The position numbers were made by a program, and so were the translations under genes. A model generated the notes under the pieces. That model was not told where the DNA came from and made no database searches. It saw only the letters and a list, made by a program, of their open reading frames with translations. Shown piece by piece: positions 44,277-52,415 of a stretch of DNA of 64,000 nt (positions are counted from its first letter, which is position 1; every line of letters begins with the position of its first letter). The stretch is from Pseudomonas fluorescens (GTDB taxonomy: Bacteria > Pseudomonadota > Gammaproteobacteria > Pseudomonadales > Pseudomonadaceae). The stretch spans positions 90,361 to 154,360 of the forward strand of contig NZ_JSAK01000029.1 of the NCBI RefSeq assembly GCF_000802965.1. Reading direction: 5' to 3'.

Positions 44277-44293
44277 AGGAACCAGAAGTTCCT
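44277..44293. promoter_or_regulatory. Candidate TetR operator
   Basis: AGGAACCAGAAGTTCCT is a perfect 6-5-6 inverted repeat in the 213-base gap between the TetR gene and the efflux operon. Position and symmetry fit an operator for the divergent regulator. Confidence 0.45.
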
Positions 44294-44426
44294 GAGATTT
44301 CACGTTTGTTGTAGCGAAGCTCGAACCGGGTATTGCAGCGACGAAACAAGTGCGGCGGAGCCACCCTCCTCACCGCGCACGAGTTTGCTTTCTCACGGCA
44401 TTTATTCGGCAAGAGGTGTATTCGTC

Positions 44427-45545
44427 ATGACTCAACAATTCGACATTCCGGTTTCGCAGACTTTCGAGCATCCAGCGCCGATCAAGAAGCCGTTCAAGGA
44501 AAAACTGCGACCGTGGTTGATGATGGGCGTCCCTGCCCTTTTCGCGGCGGTTGGATACGCACATTACATGGCGGGCCAGCCCTTCGTTTCCACTGACAAC
44601 GCCTACGCCCGGGTGGCGAAAACCTCGATCAACGCGCGCATTTCCGGGCAAGTCGTGGAAATTTCGGTCGAGGACAACCAGTTGGTTCACAAGGGCCAGG
44701 TGCTGTTCCGGATCGACCCGAAACCCTTGCAGATCGCCGTCAACCGTGCCGAAGCACAGCTGAGTGTCGCGCGGCTGCGCATCGATGGCCTCAAGGCCAG
44801 CTACCGGCAGCAACAGGCGGAGTTGCAATCGGCCAAAGAGTCGGCGGATTTCGATCAGCGTGAATTTGCCCGGAAGAAGGCGCTGGTGGCCACCGAGTTC
44901 GTTTCGCGGGCCATTTACGAACGTGCCGACACCGATCTGAAAGTGGCCCGCCAACGCATCGCCTCGGTCGAACAACAGATCGCCAGCACCGTTGTGGCCT
45001 TGAATGGCAATCCGAACATCGAAGTCGACAGTCACCCGAGCATTCGTGAGGCCAAGGCGCAACTCGACGAGGCGCAGCTGTACCTCTCGTATGCGACGGT
45101 CTACGCGCCGGACGACGGCATCGTGGCCAAGGTCGACGATCTGCAAGTCGGCAACTTCGTCAACAACGGCGCGCCGGCCTTCGCCCTGCTTTCTGATCGC
45201 GAGATCTGGATTGAAGCCAACTTCCGCGAAACCGAAGTGACGCACATGCGCCCCGGCCAGGAAGCGACGATCAGTATCGATACCTATCCCGATCACGTGT
45301 TCAAGGCCCACGTGACCAGCATGAGCCCCGGCGCCGGGTCGGACTTCGCCCTGCTTCCACCGGAAAACGCCACCGGCAACTGGGTCAAGGTTGTCCAGCG
45401 TGTGCCGGTACGCCTCGAACTCGACGAGGCAAATCCCGCCCTGCCGCTGTTTTCGGGCACCAGCGCCACGGTCAAGGTCGACACCGGCTATCGCACGCCA
45501 TGGTGGCATCCGCTCAAATCGTTGATGACCGCAGGTATCTTCTGA
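44427..45545 (+). CDS. EmrA/HlyD-family membrane-fusion protein
   Basis: 372 residues. One N-terminal membrane helix (about 34-50, LMMGVPALFAAVGYAHY) leads into the lipoyl/barrel-sandwich domain (FVSTDNAYARVAKTSINARI, YVSYATVYAPDDGIVAKVDD-like region). A coiled coil lies at about 110-220, and a C-terminal beta domain ends the protein. It links the inner-membrane pump encoded next to the outer-membrane factor. The ribosome site is AGAGGTG. Its stop overlaps the next start (TGATG). Confidence 0.92.
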   Translation: MTQQFDIPVSQTFEHPAPIKKPFKEKLRPWLMMGVPALFAAVGYAHYMAGQPFVSTDNAYARVAKTSINARISGQVVEISVEDNQLVHKGQVLFRIDPKPLQIAVNRAEAQLSVARLRIDGLKASYRQQQAELQSAKESADFDQREFARKKALVATEFVSRAIYERADTDLKVARQRIASVEQQIASTVVALNGNPNIEVDSHPSIREAKAQLDEAQLYLSYATVYAPDDGIVAKVDDLQVGNFVNNGAPAFALLSDREIWIEANFRETEVTHMRPGQEATISIDTYPDHVFKAHVTSMSPGAGSDFALLPPENATGNWVKVVQRVPVRLELDEANPALPLFSGTSATVKVDTGYRTPWWHPLKSLMTAGIF

Positions 45546-47038
45546 TGAACGCCAACGCTGGTGGGACCCCAAGTGCGGCGGGCTCGCTGCGGTTCGCCGT
45601 GTTGCTCGCGACTTACATGCAGTCGGCGAACCTGCCGCTTCCAAACGCGGTACTGCGATTGATCCAGGGCACGATGTCGATGACCGACGACGAGGCCGGG
45701 TGGATTTTCACCGCTTACCTCGCGGCGAGCGCCATCACCATGCCGATTGCCCAGTGGCTGGCCGGACGCTACGGTTTGAAGCGGGTTTATCAAACCGCGC
45801 TGGCCTTTTTCGTCCTCGGCCTGCTGCTGGCGACGGCGGCCACGACTTCGCTGGAATTCATCGGCGCACGGATTATCCAGGGCCTCGCCAGTGGCGTTCT
45901 CGCGCCGCTTTCGATGGCAATTGCCATGGAAACATTGCCCGTCGAGAAGCGCATGAAATTTGGCGCGACGTGGACCGCCATCGTGCTGTTCGGCATCGTC
46001 AGCGGCCCGAGCATCGGCGGCTGGGTTGCCGAGCATTTCGACTGGCGCCCGATCTTCTACATCAGCCTGCCGTTGGCGGCGTACATCTTCCTGATCGTGG
46101 CGCTGTTGCTGGGCGAGAAGAAAGCCGAGAAACCGCCGGCATTCGACTTCTTCGGCTTCGGCACCTTCACGTTGGGGTTGATCAGCCTGCAAATGCTGCT
46201 CGACCGGGGCGAACGCCTGGACTGGTTCCATTCGACCGAAATCTGGCTGGAAGCCTTGGGTTGTGCGCTGGGGCTCTACCTGTTCGCGGTGCACATGGCG
46301 ACCAGGAAGCTGCACTTCCTCAATAAGAGCCTGTTCAAGGATCGCAACTTCGTACTGTCGACGATCATCTTTTTCGCCGTCGGTTTTGTGCTGTTGTCGA
46401 CCATGGCACTGACGTCGCCGATGCTCGACGAGATTCTCGGCTACCCGCCTGACACCACAGGGTCCCTGACCATTCCGCGCGGAATCGGCCTTGTTGGTGC
46501 GTTCTTGCTGATGGGCCGTGTGCCGGAGCGTTTCGATCGCCGCTGGTTCGTTGCGGTGGGCGTGGCGGTGGTGATTTACGCCAACTGGATGATGCTCGGT
46601 TACTCACCGTTGATGGATTGGTCGCCGGTGGCGATTGCCGGCGCCATCCAGGGGATCGGCATCGGCATGTTGATGCCGGCACTGACCAAAGTGGCGTTCA
46701 GCACCCTCGACCCCAAGCTGCGCCCGGAAGGCACTGGGCTGTTCAACCTGTCCCGTGTCTACGGCAGCACCATCGGCGTGGCGATCGTGCAGCTCTACTT
46801 CTTCAACAACACCCAAGCGATGCACATGGCGCTCGCCGCCAACGTGACGCCCTATCGCGCCGCCGCGCATCCGGCGATGGCGTCGATGTCCTTGCCGGCG
46901 CTGGAGGGGCTGAACCACCTGATCACCCATCAGGCCGCATTTATCGCGGTGGTCGACCAATTCAAGATTTTGATGGTGGCGATGCTGGTGGTGAGCCCGC
47001 TGGTTGTTTTTCTTCGCAAACCTGTTCCGACCAACTAG
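45545..47038 (+). CDS. EmrB/QacA-type (DHA2) MFS drug transporter
   Basis: 497 residues with 13-14 membrane helices. Motif A-like AQWLAGRYGLKRVY and the DHA2 motif C region (SGPSIGGWVAEHFDWRPIFY) are clear. It exports drugs or other hydrophobic compounds with proton antiport, together with the fusion protein upstream and the outer-membrane factor downstream. Translation is coupled to the upstream gene by a TGATG overlap. Confidence 0.93.
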   Translation: MNANAGGTPSAAGSLRFAVLLATYMQSANLPLPNAVLRLIQGTMSMTDDEAGWIFTAYLAASAITMPIAQWLAGRYGLKRVYQTALAFFVLGLLLATAATTSLEFIGARIIQGLASGVLAPLSMAIAMETLPVEKRMKFGATWTAIVLFGIVSGPSIGGWVAEHFDWRPIFYISLPLAAYIFLIVALLLGEKKAEKPPAFDFFGFGTFTLGLISLQMLLDRGERLDWFHSTEIWLEALGCALGLYLFAVHMATRKLHFLNKSLFKDRNFVLSTIIFFAVGFVLLSTMALTSPMLDEILGYPPDTTGSLTIPRGIGLVGAFLLMGRVPERFDRRWFVAVGVAVVIYANWMMLGYSPLMDWSPVAIAGAIQGIGIGMLMPALTKVAFSTLDPKLRPEGTGLFNLSRVYGSTIGVAIVQLYFFNNTQAMHMALAANVTPYRAAAHPAMASMSLPALEGLNHLITHQAAFIAVVDQFKILMVAMLVVSPLVVFLRKPVPTN

Positions 47039-47057
47039 TTTTCGTGGAGTCTGCCAA

Positions 47058-48530
47058 ATGAAATTCCGTCATCTGTCCCAAACGAAAATCGGTGCGCTGT
47101 CGGTTCTGACTTTGCTGTCGGCTTGCACCGTCGGCCCTGACTATCAACCACCCGCGGCGAGCCCTTCGCAGCACTACGACCAACAGGCCGAACAGCGACT
47201 TGGCCACGGCGGTGACACCCCCGGTAAGCAGCGCATTGACCTGGGCAAGAAGGTCAACGGCAATTGGTGGTCGGCGTTCCGTTCGCCGAAGCTTGATCAG
47301 CTGGTACGCCGGGCCATCGACGGCAATCTCGAACTCGTCGCCGCTGACGCGACCATTCGCCAAGCGGCCTCCTCGGTCGCGGCAGCGGAAGGTGCGCTGT
47401 ATCCGCAGGTGGATTTTGCCGCCGCTGCGGGCCGCCAACGGACCCACAACGCCAAGGAGCCTTCGGTCTCCAACTTCTACGCGATTGGCCCGCGGGTCGG
47501 TTTCGACCTGGATGTTTTCGGTGGTAACAAGCGCCTGGTCGAACAGCAGCAAGCGTTCACCGATCTGCAGAAGCATCGTTACGAAGCGGCCTACCTGACA
47601 TTGACCGGCGACGTGGCGAGCCAGGCGTTGTTGCTCGCCTCGGCCAACGCGCAGATTCAAGCGGTCGAGAAGCTGCTGGCCAACGACACGAAAAACCTCG
47701 ACCTGGTGCGCCGGGCACACGCCAGCGGCAGCACTACGCAGATTGACGTTTCGCTGGCCGAGACACAGCTCGCGCAGGATCGCACGTTGTTGCCTCCATT
47801 GGCCCAGCAGCGGGATGCGGCGCGCCACGCGTTGTCGATCCTGACGGGCAAAGGCCCGGGCGACTGGATCGCGCCTGATTTCGACCTCGCCGAGTTTGCC
47901 TTGCCGTCAAACGTTCCGGTCAGCCTGCCCTCGGAAATGGCCCACGACCGGCCCGATATCTTGCAAGCCGAAGCGCAACTGCACATGGCCAGCGCCGCCG
48001 TGGGTGTCGCGACCGCGAACCTTTATCCCCGCGTAACGCTGTCCGCCTCTTTGGCCCAGGCTGCGTCGGGCAATGGCGGTGCCGCACTCTGGGGGTTCGC
48101 GGCGGGGATTGCCGGTCCGATCTTCAACGGCGGCACGCTTCAGGCGGAACGCCAGGCTGCTGTCGACGGCTACAAGGCGACGCTCGCCGGCTACCAACAA
48201 ACCGTTATCAGTTCGTTCGGCCAGGTCGCCGACACCTTGCAAGCCATCAACCACGACGCCGAACAATTGCGCGCGCAGGAAGATGCGTTGCAAGCGGCGG
48301 ACAGCAGTTTTCGTTTGAACCAGCAAGCCTATGCGCAAGGCCAGAACAGCATCCTCCAGGTGCTGGAGGCGGAACGTGCCTATGAGCAGGCGTTGCTGGG
48401 CCACATCCGTGTGAAGACCGCGCAGTACCTCGACACGGTGCAGCTGTTCGTCGCGCTCGGCGGGAACTCCGTCGGCGTGTTCGAGCAAAGAGTGGCCAGT
48501 CGAGAAGACCACAAACCTTCGTACCAATAG
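47058..48530 (+). CDS. NodT-family outer-membrane efflux lipoprotein
   Basis: 490 residues with a lipoprotein signal (lipobox LLSAC, then TVGPDYQPP, typical of OprM/NodT proteins). Two OEP repeats follow, with the helical SEMAHDRPDILQAEAQLHMA. It forms the outer-membrane channel of the three-part pump. GGAG is at good spacing before the ATG. It is the third gene of the efflux operon. Confidence 0.93.
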   Translation: MKFRHLSQTKIGALSVLTLLSACTVGPDYQPPAASPSQHYDQQAEQRLGHGGDTPGKQRIDLGKKVNGNWWSAFRSPKLDQLVRRAIDGNLELVAADATIRQAASSVAAAEGALYPQVDFAAAAGRQRTHNAKEPSVSNFYAIGPRVGFDLDVFGGNKRLVEQQQAFTDLQKHRYEAAYLTLTGDVASQALLLASANAQIQAVEKLLANDTKNLDLVRRAHASGSTTQIDVSLAETQLAQDRTLLPPLAQQRDAARHALSILTGKGPGDWIAPDFDLAEFALPSNVPVSLPSEMAHDRPDILQAEAQLHMASAAVGVATANLYPRVTLSASLAQAASGNGGAALWGFAAGIAGPIFNGGTLQAERQAAVDGYKATLAGYQQTVISSFGQVADTLQAINHDAEQLRAQEDALQAADSSFRLNQQAYAQGQNSILQVLEAERAYEQALLGHIRVKTAQYLDTVQLFVALGGNSVGVFEQRVASREDHKPSYQ

Positions 48531-48607
48531 CGCGCACGCGCACTCACGATCATTTATATGAGCGGCCACTTCCGCTGCGCGACGGTGGCCCCGGATGGAG
48601 AAAAGAG

Positions 48608-49558
48608 ATGTCTTACGAACCCATTTTCGATGCCCTTCGCGAAACCAGATTTCCACTTAACCACGGCACCGGCGCGATGCCGGCGGTTGGCTTCGGCACG
48701 CTGTTCCGGGATCTGAGCGTGACGACCCAGGCAATCAAGCAAGCGTTGGAAACCGGCTTTCGCCATTTCGATTGTGCAGAACGCTATCGCAACGAAGAAA
48801 TGGTCGGTGTCGCCATCAAGGACTTCCTCGACACCGGCAAGGCCCGGCGCGAGGACCTGTTCATCACCACCAAACTGTGGAACACCAACCACCGTCCCGA
48901 GCGGGTGCTGCCGGCCTTCGAAGCCAGTTGCCAGCGACTTCAAGTCGACTACATCGACTGCTACCTGATCCATACGCCGTTCGCCTTCCAACCGGGTGAT
49001 AACCAGGATCCTCGCGACGCCTTCGGTCACGTCATCTACGATTCCGGCGTGACGTTGATCGACACCTGGAGAGCCCTTGAGCAACTGGTGGATGATGGTC
49101 GGTGCAAGTCCATCGGCTTGTCGGACATCACCCTGGAGACTTTGAAAGAGATTGTCGCGGTGGCGCGAATCAAACCCGCCGTGGTGCAGGTCGAGTCCCA
49201 CCCTTATCTGCCGGAATGGGAACTGCTGGAATTCTGCAAGGAACACGCAATCATCGTCCTGGCCTTTGCCCCGCTGGGCCATGGCATGCAACCGAACGTT
49301 CTGGAGGACAGCGTGATTACCGGGATCGCCCGACATCTACAAAGAACCCCGGCCCAGGTTGCACTGGCCTGGTCTGTTCAGCGGGGCGTGGCTTTCCTGA
49401 CCACGTCTGCGACACTGAGCCATATCCGCGAAAACTTTGATATTTCTACCCTGCCCCATCGGGCCATGCATGAAATCCGCGAGGACATTACGACGCGGAT
49501 ACGCTTCAATTCGGTCGTGGAAACCGGTGTACCTGGCTTCATCCCGCGCAAGCAATGA
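48608..49558 (+). CDS. Aldo/keto reductase
   Basis: 316 residues of the AKR family. The family tetrad can be seen as D and Y in FRHFDCAERYRNE, K in FITTKLWN and H in CYLIHTP. The NADPH-binding end includes TSATLSHIRENF. The ribosome site is GGAG. It precedes a co-directional LysR gene, but a terminator lies between them. The substrate is unknown. Confidence 0.9.
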   Translation: MSYEPIFDALRETRFPLNHGTGAMPAVGFGTLFRDLSVTTQAIKQALETGFRHFDCAERYRNEEMVGVAIKDFLDTGKARREDLFITTKLWNTNHRPERVLPAFEASCQRLQVDYIDCYLIHTPFAFQPGDNQDPRDAFGHVIYDSGVTLIDTWRALEQLVDDGRCKSIGLSDITLETLKEIVAVARIKPAVVQVESHPYLPEWELLEFCKEHAIIVLAFAPLGHGMQPNVLEDSVITGIARHLQRTPAQVALAWSVQRGVAFLTTSATLSHIRENFDISTLPHRAMHEIREDITTRIRFNSVVETGVPGFIPRKQ

Positions 49559-49566
49559 CCTACGAC

Positions 49567-49599
49567 AAAGGGCGGTCCCGTCGGGGGCCGTCCCTTTTG
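49567..49599 (+). terminator. Hairpin terminator after aldo/keto reductase
   Basis: AAAGGGCGGTCCC pairs with GGGGCCGTCCCTTT (one bulged base, loop GTCG) and is followed by TTTT. It lies 9 bases past the aldo/keto reductase stop, so the LysR gene probably has its own start signal or depends on readthrough. Confidence 0.7.
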
Positions 49600-49622
49600 A
49601 ATGATTTTTTCGAGGTGAACCG

Positions 49623-50561
49623 ATGGATGTTTTCCAGACCATGCGCTTCTTCACCGCTGTCGCCCAGACCGGCAGTTTTACCGCGGCAGCGCAGCTGTTG
49701 GACACCACCACGACCAACGTTTCCAAAGCCGTTTCCAGCCTGGAAGCGAGGCTGCAAACACGCCTGATCAACCGCACGACCCGACGCCTGGCGCTGACCG
49801 AAGCCGGCCTGCGTTACTTGCAACGTTGCGAGAAAATCCTTGAGGAAGTCCGTGACGCCGAGGAGGAAGCAGGCACTGCCCAGATCAAGCCGGTTGGCCG
49901 GTTGAAGATTCACGCCATGTCCGCCATTGGCAATCATTACGTGATCGATGCCATCGCCCAATACCGCGAAACTCATCCTTCCGTGTTGTTTGATTTGACG
50001 TTGACCAATCGACTGCCCGACTTGCTGGAAGAAGGCTATGACATGTCGATTGTGCTGGCACGGGACCTGCCCGACTCGGGGTTTGTCGCCCAACGTCTGG
50101 GCATCACCTACAGCATTCTCTGCGCCTCGCCGGCGTATCTGAAGAAACGCGGAATGCCCGACTCACCGGGTTCACTTGCCGCGCACGATTGCCTGAGAAT
50201 TGTGAACACGGTCATGCCCGTGGATCACTGGGCATTTGAAGGGCCCGAAGGCGTGGAAACCATCCACATTCCCGAGTCGCCCTTTCACGTCAACACGGCC
50301 GATGCCATGACCGTGGCCATCACCGCCGGCATGGGTATCGGAATCCAGCCAATTGCTTCAGCCGTTGATGGTCTGAGGGCGGGCACGCTGGTACGGGTAC
50401 TGCCGCAGTATCACTTCGAAGAGTTGAATCTCTACGCCATCTACCCGTCGCGTAAATTCGTCGATGCAAAAATAAAAACCTGGGTGGAGTTTCTTAAAAA
50501 CTGCATTCCCGGGTTGTTGGCTACCGATGAAAAAATTGTACGCTCATCCCTAAAACGCTGA
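49623..50561 (+). CDS. LysR-family transcriptional regulator
   Basis: 312 residues. The N-terminal helix-turn-helix (MRFFTAVAQTGSFTAAAQLL, then TTTNVSKAVSSLEARLQTRL) is followed by a type-2 periplasmic-binding-like effector domain with GRLKIHAMSAIGNHYV. It belongs to the CrgA/DsdC-like group often found next to oxidoreductase genes. It may control the aldo/keto reductase gene upstream or be autoregulated. The ribosome site is GAGG. Confidence 0.92.
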   Translation: MDVFQTMRFFTAVAQTGSFTAAAQLLDTTTTNVSKAVSSLEARLQTRLINRTTRRLALTEAGLRYLQRCEKILEEVRDAEEEAGTAQIKPVGRLKIHAMSAIGNHYVIDAIAQYRETHPSVLFDLTLTNRLPDLLEEGYDMSIVLARDLPDSGFVAQRLGITYSILCASPAYLKKRGMPDSPGSLAAHDCLRIVNTVMPVDHWAFEGPEGVETIHIPESPFHVNTADAMTVAITAGMGIGIQPIASAVDGLRAGTLVRVLPQYHFEELNLYAIYPSRKFVDAKIKTWVEFLKNCIPGLLATDEKIVRSSLKR

Positions 50562-50623
50562 CTGCGATTGAATTCCTGCGTACCGCCGGATGGAGTGTCG
50601 ACCCCCCATCGCCCGCACGGCAC

Positions 50624-50896
50624 TCAACCGCTTGAACAGCCAGTGCCAATTACCTGGTACTGCAGGATGTGGCGTTTCCCTTGTGAGTCTTCATAGGTCA
50701 TTTGCGCAGACACCGGTCCGCACTCGGCCGGAACATCGCTCAGCGCAATGACTTTCTTGATGTCCAGTTTCGATTCGTAGGTGTAAGTCTCAACCGCTGT
50801 GTTGCTGGCCTGGACCTTGGCCTGGCTTTCTTCGGCAAAGGCTTGTGCGCCGATGCAACTGAGCGCCAGGAAAATCGCGATCTTTGAAATGTTCAT
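50624..50896 (-). CDS. DUF2790 small periplasmic protein
   Basis: 90 residues with a signal peptide (MNISKIAIFLALSCIGAQAFA). The DUF2790 mature part contains YTYESKLDIKKVIALSDVP and ends HILQYQVIGTGCSSG, with two cysteines that may form a disulfide. The family is largely restricted to Pseudomonas and has no known function; some members respond to metals. The ATG at 50896 was chosen because the signal peptide starts there; a TTG seven codons upstream is unlikely. Confidence 0.85.
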   Translation of the reverse strand: MNISKIAIFLALSCIGAQAFAEESQAKVQASNTAVETYTYESKLDIKKVIALSDVPAECGPVSAQMTYEDSQGKRHILQYQVIGTGCSSG

Positions 50897-50936
50897 GAGG
50901 TTCACCGTCTCGTTCAAGTGGGCTGACTTGTACCTC

Positions 50937-50959
50937 GTGAACCCACGTCATGGGTTCAC
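50937..50959. promoter_or_regulatory. Inverted repeat upstream of the DUF2790 gene
   Basis: GTGAACCCA and its inverted copy TGGGTTCAC (spacer CGTCA) lie about 41 bases before the DUF2790 start on the minus strand. It is a candidate regulator-binding site near the expected promoter. The regulator is unknown. Confidence 0.35.
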
Positions 50960-51055
50960 TCGGTAGAGACGATGCTAGGGGTTTGCAGCGGTGCTAAACA
51001 GCGCTTCGCGGGACAAACACTGTTAACAAAAATCGCATAATGAGCGGCGTTCAAA

Positions 51056-51090
51056 GTCTTGGCGACATTGCAGGAAGCTGTCGCCAAGAC
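51056..51090 (-). terminator. Hairpin after ohr
   Basis: A perfect 11-bp stem GTCTTGGCGAC / GTCGCCAAGAC has a 13-base loop and lies 17 bases past the ohr stop on the minus strand. It is followed by TTTGAA, so the T-run is short. It is probably the ohr terminator. Confidence 0.65.
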
Positions 51091-51106
51091 GATTGGTTGT
51101 TTCAGT

Positions 51107-51523
51107 TCAGACTAACTTGACCGTGACGTTGATGTTGTTGCGTGTGGCTTTCGAGTACGGGCAGTACTTGTGCCCGGTCTCCACGAGTTTTTGCGCGGTT
51201 TCGCGATCAAGTCCCGGCAGGCTGACATTTAGCCGCGCCTGAAGCAGGTAGCCACCTTCATTGGTGCCCAGGTCGACCTCGGTATCAACCGCCACATCCT
51301 TGGGCAACGCCACTTTCATTTCTTTGGCCGCAACACCCATTGCGCCGATAAAACAGGCTGACCAACCGGCGGCGAACAGTTGCTCAGGATTGGTGCCACC
51401 GCCTCCCGCGCCCGGCGAGGACAGTTTGACATCCAGAATGCCGTCGTCGCTGCGGGATGCGCCGTCCCGGCCGCCAGTGGTGTGGGTCTTGGCGGTGTAC
51501 AGTACTTTGTCGAGCTGGGTCAT
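51107..51523 (-). CDS. ohr: Organic hydroperoxide resistance protein (Ohr)
   Basis: A 138-residue OsmC/Ohr-family thiol peroxidase that reduces organic hydroperoxides. Both catalytic cysteines are present: C57 (GWSACFIGA) and C121 (HKYCPYS). The N-terminus LYTAKTHTTGGRDG is the Ohr rather than OsmC pattern. AGGAG lies 6 bases before the ATG at 51523. No ohrR gene is adjacent in this window, which is unlike many Ohr loci. Confidence 0.94.
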   Translation of the reverse strand: MTQLDKVLYTAKTHTTGGRDGASRSDDGILDVKLSSPGAGGGGTNPEQLFAAGWSACFIGAMGVAAKEMKVALPKDVAVDTEVDLGTNEGGYLLQARLNVSLPGLDRETAQKLVETGHKYCPYSKATRNNINVTVKLV

Positions 51524-51609
51524 GATGATCTCCTGATTGAAATGAGGTTTATGCATTTTCAGGTGAATCAGAAAAGCGGTTTTCAAGCCTGATGCCGAAC
51601 ACTGAACCC

Positions 51610-51701
51610 GTGGCGAGGGAGCTTGCTCCCGCTGGATTGCACAGCAATCCCATTTTTTGGGGCCGCTGCGCGCCCAGCGGGAGCAAGCTCCCTCGCCACA
51701 A
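51610..51701. repeat. REPIN upstream of ohr
   Basis: GTGGCGAGGGAGCTTGCTCC and the inverted arm GCGGGAGCAAGCTCCCTCGC surround a core with CCCATTTTTTGGGG. It lies about 85 bases upstream of the ohr start, so it is in or near the ohr promoter region. Confidence 0.87.
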
Positions 51702-51813
51702 CTACTCATTTGTACGCATTTGCTCGTCGGGGCCACTGCTGCGGACCCGGTCTATCAATATAGACGTCGATGGTCAGGCGGGAGGTCGATCCGACAAAGG
51801 CCACCTGAAAGAT

Positions 51814-51891
51814 AAAAAGATCGCAGCCTTCAGCAGCTCCTACAGCGAGGACCCACTCCCCTGTAGGAGCTGCCGAAGGCTGCGATCTTTT
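51814..51891. repeat. Inverted REP pair (GATCGCAGCCTTC family), possible terminator
   Basis: AAAAGATCGCAGCCTTC and AGGCTGCGATCTTTT are inverted copies around CAGCAGCTCCTACAG and CTGTAGGAGCTGCCG, so the whole element folds into a long hairpin. It lies 10 bases after the stop of the minus-strand gene at 51902 and could serve as its terminator. This is a third REP family in the window. Confidence 0.85.
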
Positions 51892-51901
51892 GATTTGTTG
51901 A

Positions 51902-52231
51902 TCACTTACCCGCCAACTTAAACCTCACACAATCATCATAAAAACTCTGCCGCACCGCCGCAGGCTTGATCCGCGTCGGGCTGTCATAAGTTTGCTCGGT
52001 TATACCCATGGCCATCATGCGCATCCACGATTTGGAAAACTTGTACGATTGAATCTTTGCCCGCGCGGCATACAAAGAAACCCCGGACAACTTCAATTCC
52101 TGAGCTTTTGCCGCCGTTCCTGCGCCCCAACTGCACATATAACGATCATTGGGCTTTAGTTCCTTGGCCTGGGCAGAAACTGCAAGACCGGCGAGGCCCA
52201 TCGAGATCAGCGCTATCCATACATTGCGCAT
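51902..52231 (-). CDS. Hypothetical secreted protein
   Basis: 109 residues with a clear signal peptide (MRNVWIALISMGLAGLAVSA, ending QA). The mature part of about 87 residues has two cysteines (RYMCSWGAG and YDDCVRF) that may form a disulfide. I do not recognise a family. It is divergent from the PotE-type gene; the 184-base gap should contain promoters for both. Confidence 0.72.
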   Translation of the reverse strand: MRNVWIALISMGLAGLAVSAQAKELKPNDRYMCSWGAGTAAKAQELKLSGVSLYAARAKIQSYKFSKSWMRMMAMGITEQTYDSPTRIKPAAVRQSFYDDCVRFKLAGK

Positions 52232-52353
52232 TTACATTCAACCCTAACCACCTGAAATTGCGGCGATTCTGGCGAAAGGTGAAAGGCTCGGGGGCCAGCA
52301 TAGTGCCTTATCGGAAATAGACTGACCCAAGTCATGAAACAAAAGTCATTTTC

Positions 52354-52381
52354 TTGCGACATTTCAATCCTTTGCTATAGC
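52354..52381 (+). promoter_or_regulatory. Candidate sigma-70 promoter of the antiporter-decarboxylase operon
   Basis: TTGCGA (-35 like) and TATAGC (-10 like) are separated by 16 bases, ending about 35 bases before the PotE-type start. This is a pattern match only. Confidence 0.4.
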
Positions 52382-52415
52382 TATGAGTCTCTTCGCCAAC
52401 TAATGGGGCAACGGA

